6,740 bases of DNA from Deltaproteobacteria bacterium (GTDB taxonomy: Bacteria > Desulfobacterota > Desulfarculia > Adiutricales > JAGVGV01): assembly GCA_015233515.1 (NCBI GenBank), contig JADFXS010000155.1, positions 1 through 6,740 of the forward strand, written 5' to 3'. The notes under the pieces were generated by a model. The model made no database searches, was not told the DNA's origin, and worked only from the letters and a program-made list of their open reading frames with translations. Within the stretch, counting starts at the first letter, position 1; each line of letters begins with the position of its first letter. Shown one piece after another: positions 1 through 5,420 of the stretch. Made by a program: the position numbers and the translations under genes.

Positions 1-59
1 CTGGCTGATCTGCCGACCCAAGGCGACCTCCATAACGTGTACCCTCAACAGCCGGTTTT

Positions 60-302
60 ATGTTGCGCGACCGCAAGGAAGTTCAGGAAAATGCCCTCCG
101 CTGTCCCATGCCCGGGCTGCTAACCGCGGTCTGTGTGGCTGAAGGAGAACAAGTCCGTAAAGGACAGGAGCTTTTACGTATGGAGTCAATGAAAATGGAA
201 AGCGCCATCGCTTCTCCGCGCGATGCCCTGGTGGACAAGGTCATGGTCCAGCCCGGCCAAACCGTGGAGACAGGCGAACTGTTGATAAAATTCAAAGTAT
301 AA
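60..302 (+). CDS. Biotinyl (biotin carboxyl carrier) domain protein, possibly the C-terminus of an acyl-CoA carboxylase alpha subunit
   Basis: This 80-residue product is almost entirely one biotinyl/lipoyl-attachment domain. It would carry carboxybiotin between a biotin carboxylase and a carboxyltransferase in the cytoplasm. The segment CPMPGLL (residues 15-21) opens the fold as in propionyl- and methylcrotonyl-CoA carboxylase alpha chains. ESMKMES (42-48) is the biotinylation loop, with Lys45 as the predicted attachment site and Ser replacing the usual Ala before MKM. The second half (GQTVETGELLIKF) matches the closing strands. The start is uncertain: no Shine-Dalgarno sequence precedes the ATG at 60, the frame is open back only to 36, and an in-frame TAA lies at 33-35. 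In acyl-CoA carboxylases this domain ends a chain of about 650 residues, so this may be a frameshifted or cut C-terminus. A free-standing small carrier subunit is the alternative. The domain call is firm; the full gene identity is not. Confidence 0.8.
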   Translation: MLRDRKEVQENALRCPMPGLLTAVCVAEGEQVRKGQELLRMESMKMESAIASPRDALVDKVMVQPGQTVETGELLIKFKV

Positions 303-348
303 AAAAGAATTGGTCGAGCGATCCGGGGAGTAATTGAAGGTCATGAGT

Positions 349-387
349 CCCAAATCCACCGTCCATAAGCGCGACGATGGATTTGGG
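349..387. terminator. Strong hairpin between convergent genes, possible bidirectional transcription end
   Basis: A perfect 10-bp inverted repeat (CCCAAATCCA at 349-358 with TGGATTTGGG at 378-387) continues, after one C/A mismatch, into four more pairs (CGTC 360-363 with GACG 373-376) around a 9-nt loop. It lies in the 121-nt gap between the 3' ends of the biotinyl gene and the oxidoreductase gene, where a shared terminator is expected. Neither side carries a run of T residues, so it is not a classical intrinsic terminator. It may act as an mRNA 3'-end stabiliser or assist termination. The inverted repeat is certain; the role is inferred. Confidence 0.5.
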
Positions 388-423
388 CGTACCTATAACC
401 TTAGCCGATGAGCGGTTGATTGG

Positions 424-1596
424 TTATACTATACCGATTTCCCTGAGAGGTTTGTTTTCCAGGATGCGGGTCGGGCCAAAAATGGACAGGTCCAAGGTCG
501 GGGGGGTGCCAAGGATGAGTTCACAAATGTATCGTCCCACGGCCGGACCTTGCTGCAAGCCGTGTCCGGAAAAACCATTGACCAGGTAAAAACCCTTGAG
601 TTCCGGCCATTCGCCCAGGATGGAGTTTTCATCCATGGTGTTGACCTCATATAACCCGGCCCAACCCCGAACCAGGCGTAATGATTCCCAGGCCGGGACG
701 ATTTCGACCAGTTCCGGCCAGAGTGTATCCTGAAATCGGTCCCGCTCCCAGACAAAGTCGAAGCCGACCTTGTCTTCAGGCAGGGATTTACCCAAGAGAA
801 TAAGACCACCCACCTCGGTGCGGAAGTAAAGAGTGTTGGGAAGTATGGTCAGAGGCAGCGGTCCATCTGGTTTGACTTCGGTGTCCAGGGCGTAAATGTT
901 GCGTTTGACCGGAACCACGGGGATATCCACGCCGGCGGTTTTGGCCACCTCGCCTCCCCAAGCCCCGGCGCAGTTGACCACAATGGGCGCGGTCAATTGC
1001 TCGCCTGATTCCAAATCCACACCGGTGACCCGGCCGCCGGCGGTTCGGACCGTCACGGCCTCGGCCTTAAAATAGGTGGTCCCTTGAGCCCGGGCTTTGG
1101 ACCTGTAGCCCATCAGGACCGCGTAAGCGTCTATGTGGCCGTCTTTTGGGCCGAAAGTGCCTCCGACAAAGCCATCCGGCCGGTATAGGGGATAATGGTC
1201 CGTGATCTGTTTGGGGGTCCACCACTCCACCGGACAACCCAGGGCTTGTTGCATGGCCAAGGCTCGCTCGGCAGCGGCCCGGTTGGGTTCATCGATGAGA
1301 AAGAGATAACCTTCCTGCCGGAAGGCAATGTCTGGTGTTTCGCCTTCCACCGCCATATCTTGCTCGAAAGTGGAAAAAACGTTCATGGCGTGCATGGAAA
1401 TCAAAACATTCTCTTTAATGCCGAATTGCAGGCGGACACCGGCCATGGACAAGGTAGTCGATGATTTGGAGTAGGATGGGTCTCGTTCGACCACGGCGAC
1501 TTTAACACGGTTGTCAGCTCGTGTCAGGTGGTAGGCCAGGGATGAACCCATAATTCCACCACCGACGATGATAACGTCCCAACTAGAGTTGTTCAT
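424..1596 (-). CDS. FAD-dependent oxidoreductase of the DAO (D-amino-acid/sarcosine oxidase-like) family
   Basis: The 390-residue product has the length and architecture of the DAO superfamily, which oxidises C-N bonds of amino acids or N-substituted glycines using FAD. The N-terminal Rossmann fold shows VIIVGGGIMGSS, with GGGIMG at residues 12-17 and an acidic Glu37 ending strand two, which should bind the adenine ribose. STTLSMAGVRLQFG (46-59) is the typical early FAD-contact segment. Near the C-terminus GWAGLYE (311-317) and NGFSGHGLQQGPAVGR (340-355) are the conserved FAD/substrate motifs, close to sarcosine oxidase beta-like and FOXRED1-like proteins. Gly seems to occupy the position of the covalent-FAD cysteine of monomeric sarcosine oxidases, so flavin is probably non-covalent. 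There is no signal peptide, so a cytoplasmic enzyme is likely. The ATG start has GAGG five bases upstream (1602-1605). It lies 38 nt after the racemase gene, so co-transcription is likely. The substrate is unknown; sarcosine, proline, D-amino acids or opine-like compounds are all possible. Confidence 0.9.
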   Translation of the reverse strand: MNNSSWDVIIVGGGIMGSSLAYHLTRADNRVKVAVVERDPSYSKSSTTLSMAGVRLQFGIKENVLISMHAMNVFSTFEQDMAVEGETPDIAFRQEGYLFLIDEPNRAAAERALAMQQALGCPVEWWTPKQITDHYPLYRPDGFVGGTFGPKDGHIDAYAVLMGYRSKARAQGTTYFKAEAVTVRTAGGRVTGVDLESGEQLTAPIVVNCAGAWGGEVAKTAGVDIPVVPVKRNIYALDTEVKPDGPLPLTILPNTLYFRTEVGGLILLGKSLPEDKVGFDFVWERDRFQDTLWPELVEIVPAWESLRLVRGWAGLYEVNTMDENSILGEWPELKGFYLVNGFSGHGLQQGPAVGRYICELILGTPPTLDLSIFGPTRILENKPLREIGIV

Positions 1597-1634
1597 GTTA
1601 GCCTCGTATATAGTTTAATCTCTCGCCCGCTTGA

Positions 1635-2366
1635 TTAAACAAAACCACGATAAGGTTGTCGAATCAGGGCCGAGAAAACATAGTTGACGAGAGTGTTGAA
1701 ATCAAAGACCGGTAGATTCACGGCCTGCTGAACGGCGTAAGCATACTGCGGTAAGTTCGAACATTCAAGCAGAATAGCGCGAACTTTTTCATCCTTGACC
1801 AGTTCCCTGGCTTTACCGACAACTTCCGCCTCCACTTTATCGAAATCCAAAAGGCCTTTTTCTTCTAAAATAGCGCTACGAAAACCTTCTTGATCATCCA
1901 TACCCACAATTTTTAAAGGTATGGAGCTGTCCACGCCCACGGCTTTTAAATGTGTTTCGGTGACTCCGGCGCCGTCGGCGGCGATGATACCGACTTTTTC
2001 GCCCTTGCGAAGCGTGCGATGGATAAAGGGAATTTGCAATAAGCTGGAAAGGAAGACCGGCACGGGTAAGGCTTCGGCCATTTCTTCTTGAAACAGGGCC
2101 ATGAATCCACAGTCGCTGGTAATGGCCTTGACTCCGGCCCGGACCAGATCCCAGCCGGCGTCAATAAATGGTTGGAGCAGTTCAGGGTCTCGTTTATAAA
2201 TAAGACGTTCAATGGAGGCGGCTTTCACCACACTGTAACGGACGGGAAAAGGGTAGGTCGTGGCGTTGGCGACATCGCCGGGCGGCAGAGGCAGGACCGC
2301 ATCGAGGAGCAGAATGCCGATAGCCTCACCGGCGCTGAATTGTCCTGGTCTTCCGTAATAAATCAT
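1635..2366 (-). CDS. Aspartate/glutamate racemase superfamily protein
   Basis: This 243-residue protein fits the Asp/Glu/hydantoin racemase superfamily, cofactor-independent enzymes that use two cysteines as acid and base on opposite faces of the substrate. The first cysteine lies in ITSDCGFMALFQ (Cys86) and the second in LLECSNLPQYAYAVQ (Cys202), the expected spacing for two pseudo-symmetric Rossmann-like lobes. The segment KVGIIAADGAGVTETHL (124-140) is the lobe-two strand and turn that often follows KVGII/KVGVL in this superfamily. Both catalytic cysteines are present, so an active racemase or isomerase is plausible, but the subfamily (amino-acid racemase, hydantoin racemase, decarboxylase) cannot be decided. 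The start is well supported: ATG at 2366 preceded by GAGGAG with 7-nt spacing (2374-2379). It is the first gene of a probable two-gene unit with the FAD oxidoreductase, suggesting stereochemical inversion before oxidation (inference). Confidence 0.88.
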   Translation of the reverse strand: MIYYGRPGQFSAGEAIGILLLDAVLPLPPGDVANATTYPFPVRYSVVKAASIERLIYKRDPELLQPFIDAGWDLVRAGVKAITSDCGFMALFQEEMAEALPVPVFLSSLLQIPFIHRTLRKGEKVGIIAADGAGVTETHLKAVGVDSSIPLKIVGMDDQEGFRSAILEEKGLLDFDKVEAEVVGKARELVKDEKVRAILLECSNLPQYAYAVQQAVNLPVFDFNTLVNYVFSALIRQPYRGFV

Positions 2367-2391
2367 GATTGATCTCCTCTAATTAAGGAAT

Positions 2392-2408
2392 ATTTAATAA
2401 AATTAAAT
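2392..2408. promoter_or_regulatory. AT-rich perfect palindrome upstream of the racemase gene
   Basis: ATTTAAT (2392-2398) and ATTAAAT (2402-2408) are exact inverted repeats around AAA, centred about 34 nt upstream of the racemase start codon. The symmetry and placement suit a dimeric repressor operator or a promoter element, but AT-rich palindromes arise readily by chance. The palindrome is seen; the function is a guess. Confidence 0.3.
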
Positions 2409-2420
2409 GACCTTAAGCGG
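2405..2420. repeat. Direct repeat unit 1, AAATGACNNTAAGCGG
   Basis: AAATGAC followed two bases later by TAAGCGG recurs at 2469-2484, with 14 of 16 bases identical. Weaker similarity (GT, then a T-rich stretch) continues about 12 bases to the right in both copies. The unit overlaps the edge of the AT palindrome. It could be a regulator half-site or a remnant of a dispersed repeat. Confidence 0.5.
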
Positions 2421-2468
2421 ACGTTTTTTGTCGTCATAACCCGGCGGCCCGTGGGGTCAGGTGTTAGA

Positions 2469-2484
2469 AAATGACGGTAAGCGG
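2469..2484. repeat. Direct repeat unit 2, AAATGACNNTAAGCGG
   Basis: This is the second copy of the 16-mer starting at 2405, in the same orientation and exactly 64 nt downstream. It is preceded by GGGGTCAGGTGTTAG and followed by CTGTCTCTTTTC. From memory, GGGGTCAGGT and AAGCGGCTGTC-like strings often flank REP-associated (Y1/IS200-like) transposases in proteobacterial genomes. That suggests a decayed repeat module, but no transposase is present here. Confidence 0.5.
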
Positions 2485-2569
2485 CTGTCTCTTTTCAATA
2501 CAATATAAAGCTCCGTAAGATCGTGGCCCCTGAGCATAATTTTAAAAAAGCAGATAGATGGCTGAAAAG

Positions 2570-2624
2570 CTAAACAAGCGCATTCCCCGCGGCTTGTCGC
2601 GGGGAATGCGAACAACAATTAAAA
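2570..2624. repeat. 55-nt hairpin repeat, copy 1 (intergenic)
   Basis: This sequence is identical over 55 nt to 6686-6740 in the same orientation. Its core is a perfect 13-bp stem, CGCATTCCCCGCG (2579-2591) with CGCGGGGAATGCG (2598-2610), around the loop GCTTGT. A short AT-rich tail ends in AATTAAAA. It lies about 100 nt beyond the binding-protein stop. Read on the minus strand, the stem is followed by CTTGTTTAGCTTTT, moderately T-rich, so it could terminate or stabilise the transporter transcript. The form resembles a REP-type (repetitive extragenic palindrome) unit. Confidence 0.85.
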
Positions 2625-2645
2625 TGCTTTCGTTCCCAGCATGTC

Positions 2646-2678
2646 GAAGATTCTCCGCAACTGGTTGCGGGGAGCTTC
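2646..2678. repeat. Diverged second hairpin related to the 55-nt repeat core
   Basis: Positions 2650-2675 align without gaps to the core of the first hairpin (2582-2607), with 19 of 26 bases the same. The fold is kept: a G-C pair in the first copy is A-T here, and other changes are tolerated as G-T wobbles, giving a stem around the loop CTGG. GAAG (2646-2649) and CTTC (2675-2678) extend it past one or two unpaired bases. It starts 68 nt from its partner in the same orientation and lies just after the binding-protein stop. The pair looks like a small cluster of REP-type hairpins. Confidence 0.65.
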
Positions 2679-2706
2679 ACTGAAATCTTTCAATCACGCA
2701 GCCTGG

Positions 2707-3864
2707 TTATTTGTAAGTCTTCCAATTTTTGGTTTCGTCCAGTATCCACAAGGGCAAGCTAGGCTGGGAAACGTCGCCGAATTCGTCAAAACGAATACGG
2801 TTGGTCACGCCCGGAAAATCGACTTTGCGCAGGAAAGTCTTCAGTTCTTCGCGCTTAACCGCGCCGGCTTCCACCGCGGCGATCAAGGAGTTGATCCCGT
2901 CATAGGCCAACGCCGCGGATTCACTGGGGTCGGCTTTGAATAACTCTTTGTAAAATTTGATGAAATCAACGACTTCTTTTTCGGAAGAGAGCTGGTTGAA
3001 GGTGGGCGACAAATAAACTACTCCGGGTTTTTCCGGCATCATTTCTCTGAATTTGGGATTGTTGCAACCGATGGCGGACAGCATCGGCACGTCAAAGCCC
3101 ATGCCGCGAGCCTGGTTGACGATCAAGCCACCAGGAGTATAAGTGACATTGAGCTGCAGCAGATCCGGTTTCAGTTCCTTCATTTTAGTCAGGATGGCCT
3201 TGAAATCGACGTCCTTGGCCGCGTCAATGCTTTCCGTGGCCAGGAGAGTACCGCCGCTGGCCTTGATATTTTTTACATAAGAGTTATGAAGCGCCTGGCC
3301 GTAAGCCGTGTTTTCCCAGATTTCCACCACTTTTTTCGCCTTCAGGGTTTGGCTGGCGTGCCGGGCATAGCTTTCGGCTTCAGTGTCCGTGGTGACCACG
3401 ATACGGAAAACATTTTTGTATCCCGAATGGGTCAAGCGGGTATCCGAAGCATAGACCAGGATCATGGGCATGTTGGCCCGGTCATAGATCGGAGCGGAGG
3501 AACTGGCCGGAGAGGAATTGGTCGGGCCGACTTCGGCAAAAAGATCGCCGATGACAACCTGTTGGGCGATATTGGCGGATTCCTTGGGATCGGCCTTGTC
3601 GTCGAAGTAAGCGGCTTCCAGCTTATAACCCGCGTACTTGCCTTTTTTGAATCCGCCGGCTTCGTTGAATTTTTTGATAGCGGCTTCCGCGCCTTTTTTC
3701 TGGTCCACGCCATAGACCGCCATCTCTCCGGTCAACGGTCCGACTACCGCGACTTTGATGACCTTGTTTTTCTCATCGATACCCTTTTCCGCCAGAACCG
3801 GGGTTGCCAGGATCAGACTCAAGAGCAACAGGGCCATCAGCGTAAAAAAACCTTTCCTTGCCAT
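2707..3864 (-). CDS. livK: Branched-chain amino acid-type ABC transporter periplasmic binding protein (LivK/LivJ-like)
   Basis: The 385-residue product is a type I periplasmic binding protein of the hydrophobic amino acid uptake (HAAT) family. It should capture the substrate in the periplasm and deliver it to the LivHM channel. It starts with a classical signal peptide: basic MARKG, a leucine-rich core, and predicted cleavage after VLA (residue 25). No cysteine follows, so it is not a lipoprotein. Domain one opens with IKVAVVGPLTGEMAVYG (36-52); DDKADPKES (88-96) and VGPTNSSPASSSAPIYD (112-128) correspond to the ligand-cleft loops of LivJ-type proteins. A mid-region WENTAYGQ marks the hinge and lobe two. 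The ATG is backed by AAGGAGG at 3869-3875 with 4-nt spacing. It is the last gene of the cluster, 75 nt after livF. Ligand specificity is not readable; members bind Leu/Ile/Val, other amino acids, amides or aromatic acids, so the symbol denotes family only. Confidence 0.92.
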   Translation of the reverse strand: MARKGFFTLMALLLLSLILATPVLAEKGIDEKNKVIKVAVVGPLTGEMAVYGVDQKKGAEAAIKKFNEAGGFKKGKYAGYKLEAAYFDDKADPKESANIAQQVVIGDLFAEVGPTNSSPASSSAPIYDRANMPMILVYASDTRLTHSGYKNVFRIVVTTDTEAESYARHASQTLKAKKVVEIWENTAYGQALHNSYVKNIKASGGTLLATESIDAAKDVDFKAILTKMKELKPDLLQLNVTYTPGGLIVNQARGMGFDVPMLSAIGCNNPKFREMMPEKPGVVYLSPTFNQLSSEKEVVDFIKFYKELFKADPSESAALAYDGINSLIAAVEAGAVKREELKTFLRKVDFPGVTNRIRFDEFGDVSQPSLPLWILDETKNWKTYK

Positions 3865-3868
3865 AATT

Positions 3869-3875
3869 CCTCCTT
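3869..3875 (-). promoter_or_regulatory. Consensus ribosome-binding site of the binding-protein gene
   Basis: The minus strand reads AAGGAGG four bases before the ATG, the strongest Shine-Dalgarno sequence in the window apart from that of livF. It fixes the start that gives an intact signal peptide and fits the high synthesis expected of a periplasmic binding protein. Confidence 0.8.
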
Positions 3876-3911
3876 GCTTTTGGGTTTGGGTTACATAAAT
3901 CTCCAGCCTTT

Positions 3912-3931
3912 GCCGAGCGATATCCGCCGGC
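3912..3931. other. Small hairpin between livF and the binding-protein gene
   Basis: GCCG-A-GCG (3912-3919) pairs with CGC-CGGC (3925-3931) around ATATC, giving seven GC pairs with one bulged A. It lies in the 75-nt gap between the livF stop and the binding-protein ribosome-binding site. Hairpins between transporter genes can stabilise segments of a polycistronic mRNA and help raise binding-protein levels relative to the membrane parts. No T-run follows, so it is not a terminator. The role is inferred. Confidence 0.4.
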
Positions 3932-3939
3932 TTGGTGCT

Positions 3940-4644
3940 TCACTCCCCTAGATAGGAATGACGGACCCGCTCGTCGTTCAGCAAGTCTTGACTTGCCCCT
4001 TCCAATGCGATTCGTCCGTTTTCCAATACATAGGCCCGTTGAGATACTCGTAGGGCCTTTTTGGCATTTTGCTCGACCAGGAGGATAGTTCGGCCCTGGG
4101 CATTGAGTGATTGAATGGTTTTGAAGATTTCCTTGACTAAAAGCGGGGCTAACCCCATGGAGGGTTCATCCATCAGAACGCACTTGGGACGCGACATCAA
4201 AGCCCGGGAAATAGCCAACATTTGCTGTTCGCCGCCGGAAAGCAGACCGGCGTTCTTTTTTCGCATGGCCTTGAGAGGTGGGAATATCTCGTAATATAAT
4301 TCCAGGTCTTCCTTGATCCCGTTTCGATCGGTTCGAACGTACGCGCCCATTTCCAAATTGACTTCCACGGAATGAAGCGGAAAAACATTGCGACCTTCGG
4401 GAACCATGACCAAGCCGTTTTGAGCGATCCTTTCCGGTAACCAGCGGCCGATACCCTGCCCCAGGAATTCAATGGTCCCTTGACTCGGACGAATAAGTCC
4501 GGAGATGGCTTTGAGCAGGGTGGATTTACCGGCGCCGTTAGCCCCGATCAAGGCCACCACTTCGCCTTCATGCACTTCAAGGGAAACCTGATGCAGGACC
4601 TGAATATTGCCGTAATGAGCGGTCAGCCCATTGACCTTGAGCAC
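3940..4644 (-). CDS. livF: HAAT-family ABC transporter ATP-binding protein LivF
   Basis: This 234-residue ABC ATPase is one of the two nucleotide-binding subunits that power the LivHM channel at the cytoplasmic face. Walker A is GANGAGKST (34-42), the ABC signature is LSGGEQQ (135-141), and Walker B is CVLMDEP (155-161) with catalytic Glu160. Two LivF-specific traits separate it from LivG: VPEGRNVFP (81-89) replaces the usual Q-loop, and the switch position reads LVEQN with Gln192 instead of His. The length is normal for LivF. The start is GTG, directly abutting the livG stop codon. AGGAGGG inside the end of livG, seven bases upstream, supports it and implies translational coupling. The gene order livG-livF is standard for these operons. 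Confidence 0.95.
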   Translation of the reverse strand: MLKVNGLTAHYGNIQVLHQVSLEVHEGEVVALIGANGAGKSTLLKAISGLIRPSQGTIEFLGQGIGRWLPERIAQNGLVMVPEGRNVFPLHSVEVNLEMGAYVRTDRNGIKEDLELYYEIFPPLKAMRKKNAGLLSGGEQQMLAISRALMSRPKCVLMDEPSMGLAPLLVKEIFKTIQSLNAQGRTILLVEQNAKKALRVSQRAYVLENGRIALEGASQDLLNDERVRHSYLGE

Positions 4645-5418
4645 TTAATCGCCCTCCTCGTCCCGGCCAAGATAGACTTCTTGAACCGCTTTGCTTTGCT
4701 GGACCTCGGTCGGTGTCCCTTCGAAGAGCTTCCGGCCGGAGTTCAAGACTACGATCCGATCCGAAACGCTCATGATTGTTTTCATGTTGTGTTCGATGAT
4801 CAGGATGGTCAGACCCTTTTGGCGTATGGTCTGAATCAGTTCGATCAGGACCAGGCTTTCTCTAGGGTTCATGCCCGCATTGGGTTCGTCCAAAAGCAGT
4901 AATTTCGGTTCAATGGCCATCGCTCGGGCGATTTCCAGCCGGCGTTGGGCGCCGTACGGCAGGCTTCCGGCCAGTTCATCCGCGCGGTTCGCCAACCCGA
5001 CCATATCCAGAAGAGACTTGGCTTTGTCCCGGGCGATCCGCTCTTCGCGTCCGGCCTTGAAAGGTCGGAAAAAGATATTCAAGGCATTGGTTCGGATCAG
5101 GTGGTGGCGGCCGATCAAGACGTTATCCAAACAGCTTATATTTTTGAAAATACGTAGGTTCTGAAAAGTCCGGGCTATGCCGATGGGCACAACTTGGTAC
5201 GATTTCAGGCCGGTGATGTCTCGGCCCATGAAAGTCAATCGGCCTGTGTCCGGGGCGTATATTCTGGATATGACATTCAAGCACGTGCTTTTACCCGAAC
5301 CATTAGGTCCGATCAAACCGAGGATGCTTCCTTCCTCGATGCCGAAAGTCAGTTGAGACACGGCGGCCAGGCCGCCGAAGCGTACGGTAAGGTCTTGGAT
5401 TTCGAGCAATGTTCCCAT
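4645..5418 (-). CDS. livG: HAAT-family ABC transporter ATP-binding protein LivG
   Basis: This 257-residue ABC ATPase pairs with LivF on the cytoplasmic side of the permease. Walker A is GPNGSGKST (37-45), the Q-loop lies in IARTFQNLRIF (81-91) with Gln86, the signature is LPYGAQRRLEIARA (153-166), Walker B is LLLLDEP (173-179) with Glu178, then the LivG hallmark NAGMNP (180-185), and the H-loop IIEHN has His210. An insertion of about 25 residues after IGRH (near 101-127), containing the RTNALNIFFRP segment, is normal for LivG. It starts 2 nt after the livM stop, with a weak AAGG-type ribosome-binding site inside livM, and its stop abuts livF. All motifs are intact, so it should be functional. 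Confidence 0.95.
   Translation of the reverse strand: MGTLLEIQDLTVRFGGLAAVSQLTFGIEEGSILGLIGPNGSGKSTCLNVISRIYAPDTGRLTFMGRDITGLKSYQVVPIGIARTFQNLRIFKNISCLDNVLIGRHHLIRTNALNIFFRPFKAGREERIARDKAKSLLDMVGLANRADELAGSLPYGAQRRLEIARAMAIEPKLLLLDEPNAGMNPRESLVLIELIQTIRQKGLTILIIEHNMKTIMSVSDRIVVLNSGRKLFEGTPTEVQQSKAVQEVYLGRDEEGD
4652..4658 (-). promoter_or_regulatory. Ribosome-binding site that fixes the GTG start of livF
   Basis: AGGAGGG on the minus strand lies within the last codons of livG, seven bases before GTG at 4644. It supports this non-ATG start, which gives the normal LivF N-terminus (MLKVNGLTAHYG). Confidence 0.75.
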
Positions 5419-5420
5419 AA

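Larger units (their letters stand above)
2367..2706. other. 340-nt non-coding gap with clustered repeats and hairpins
   Basis: No credible gene lies between the racemase start and the binding-protein stop. Reading left to right, the gap holds the racemase ribosome-binding site, an AT-rich palindrome (2392-2408), two similar 16-mers 64 nt apart (2405-2420 and 2469-2484), the 55-nt hairpin repeat (2570-2624) and a diverged second hairpin (2646-2678). Any promoter for the racemase-oxidoreductase unit should be here, but I found no convincing -35/-10 pair. The gap probably separates two transcription units. Confidence 0.75.

Noticed and set aside
1..33. Possible minus-strand gene start at 33 (MEVALGRQIS) with GAGGG upstream
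   Set aside because: Only 11 codons are visible. The spacing is acceptable, but a divergent start 27 nt from the biotinyl ATG leaves no room for promoters, and the same bases also look coding on the plus strand. Undecidable from this window.
343..411. 22-codon plus-strand peptide (MSPKSTVHK...) after the biotinyl gene
   Set aside because: It overlaps the hairpin at 349-387 and has a poorly spaced GGGGAG; the sequence is better explained by the palindrome.
395..428. 7-bp inverted repeat TATAACC/GGTTATA around the oxidoreductase stop
   Set aside because: Short stem, 21-nt loop, AT-rich and without a T-run; chance is a sufficient explanation.
2570..2610. Intrinsic terminator of the transporter operon
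   Set aside because: The stem is strong, but the following minus-strand CTTGTTTAGCTTTT is interrupted rather than a clean T-tract, and an identical unit abuts livH coding sequence. A repeat is the safer call, with termination only a possible side effect.
3286..3951. 221-codon open frame on the plus strand, antisense to the binding-protein gene
   Set aside because: It lacks a plausible ribosome-binding site and any known motif, while the opposite strand encodes a clear periplasmic binding protein with a signal peptide.
5097..5122. LPYGAQ signature motif of LivG as a mutation of the canonical LSGGQ
   Set aside because: LivG proteins normally carry a (L)SYG/PYG-x-QR variant, and all other ATPase motifs are intact, so this is ordinary for the family.
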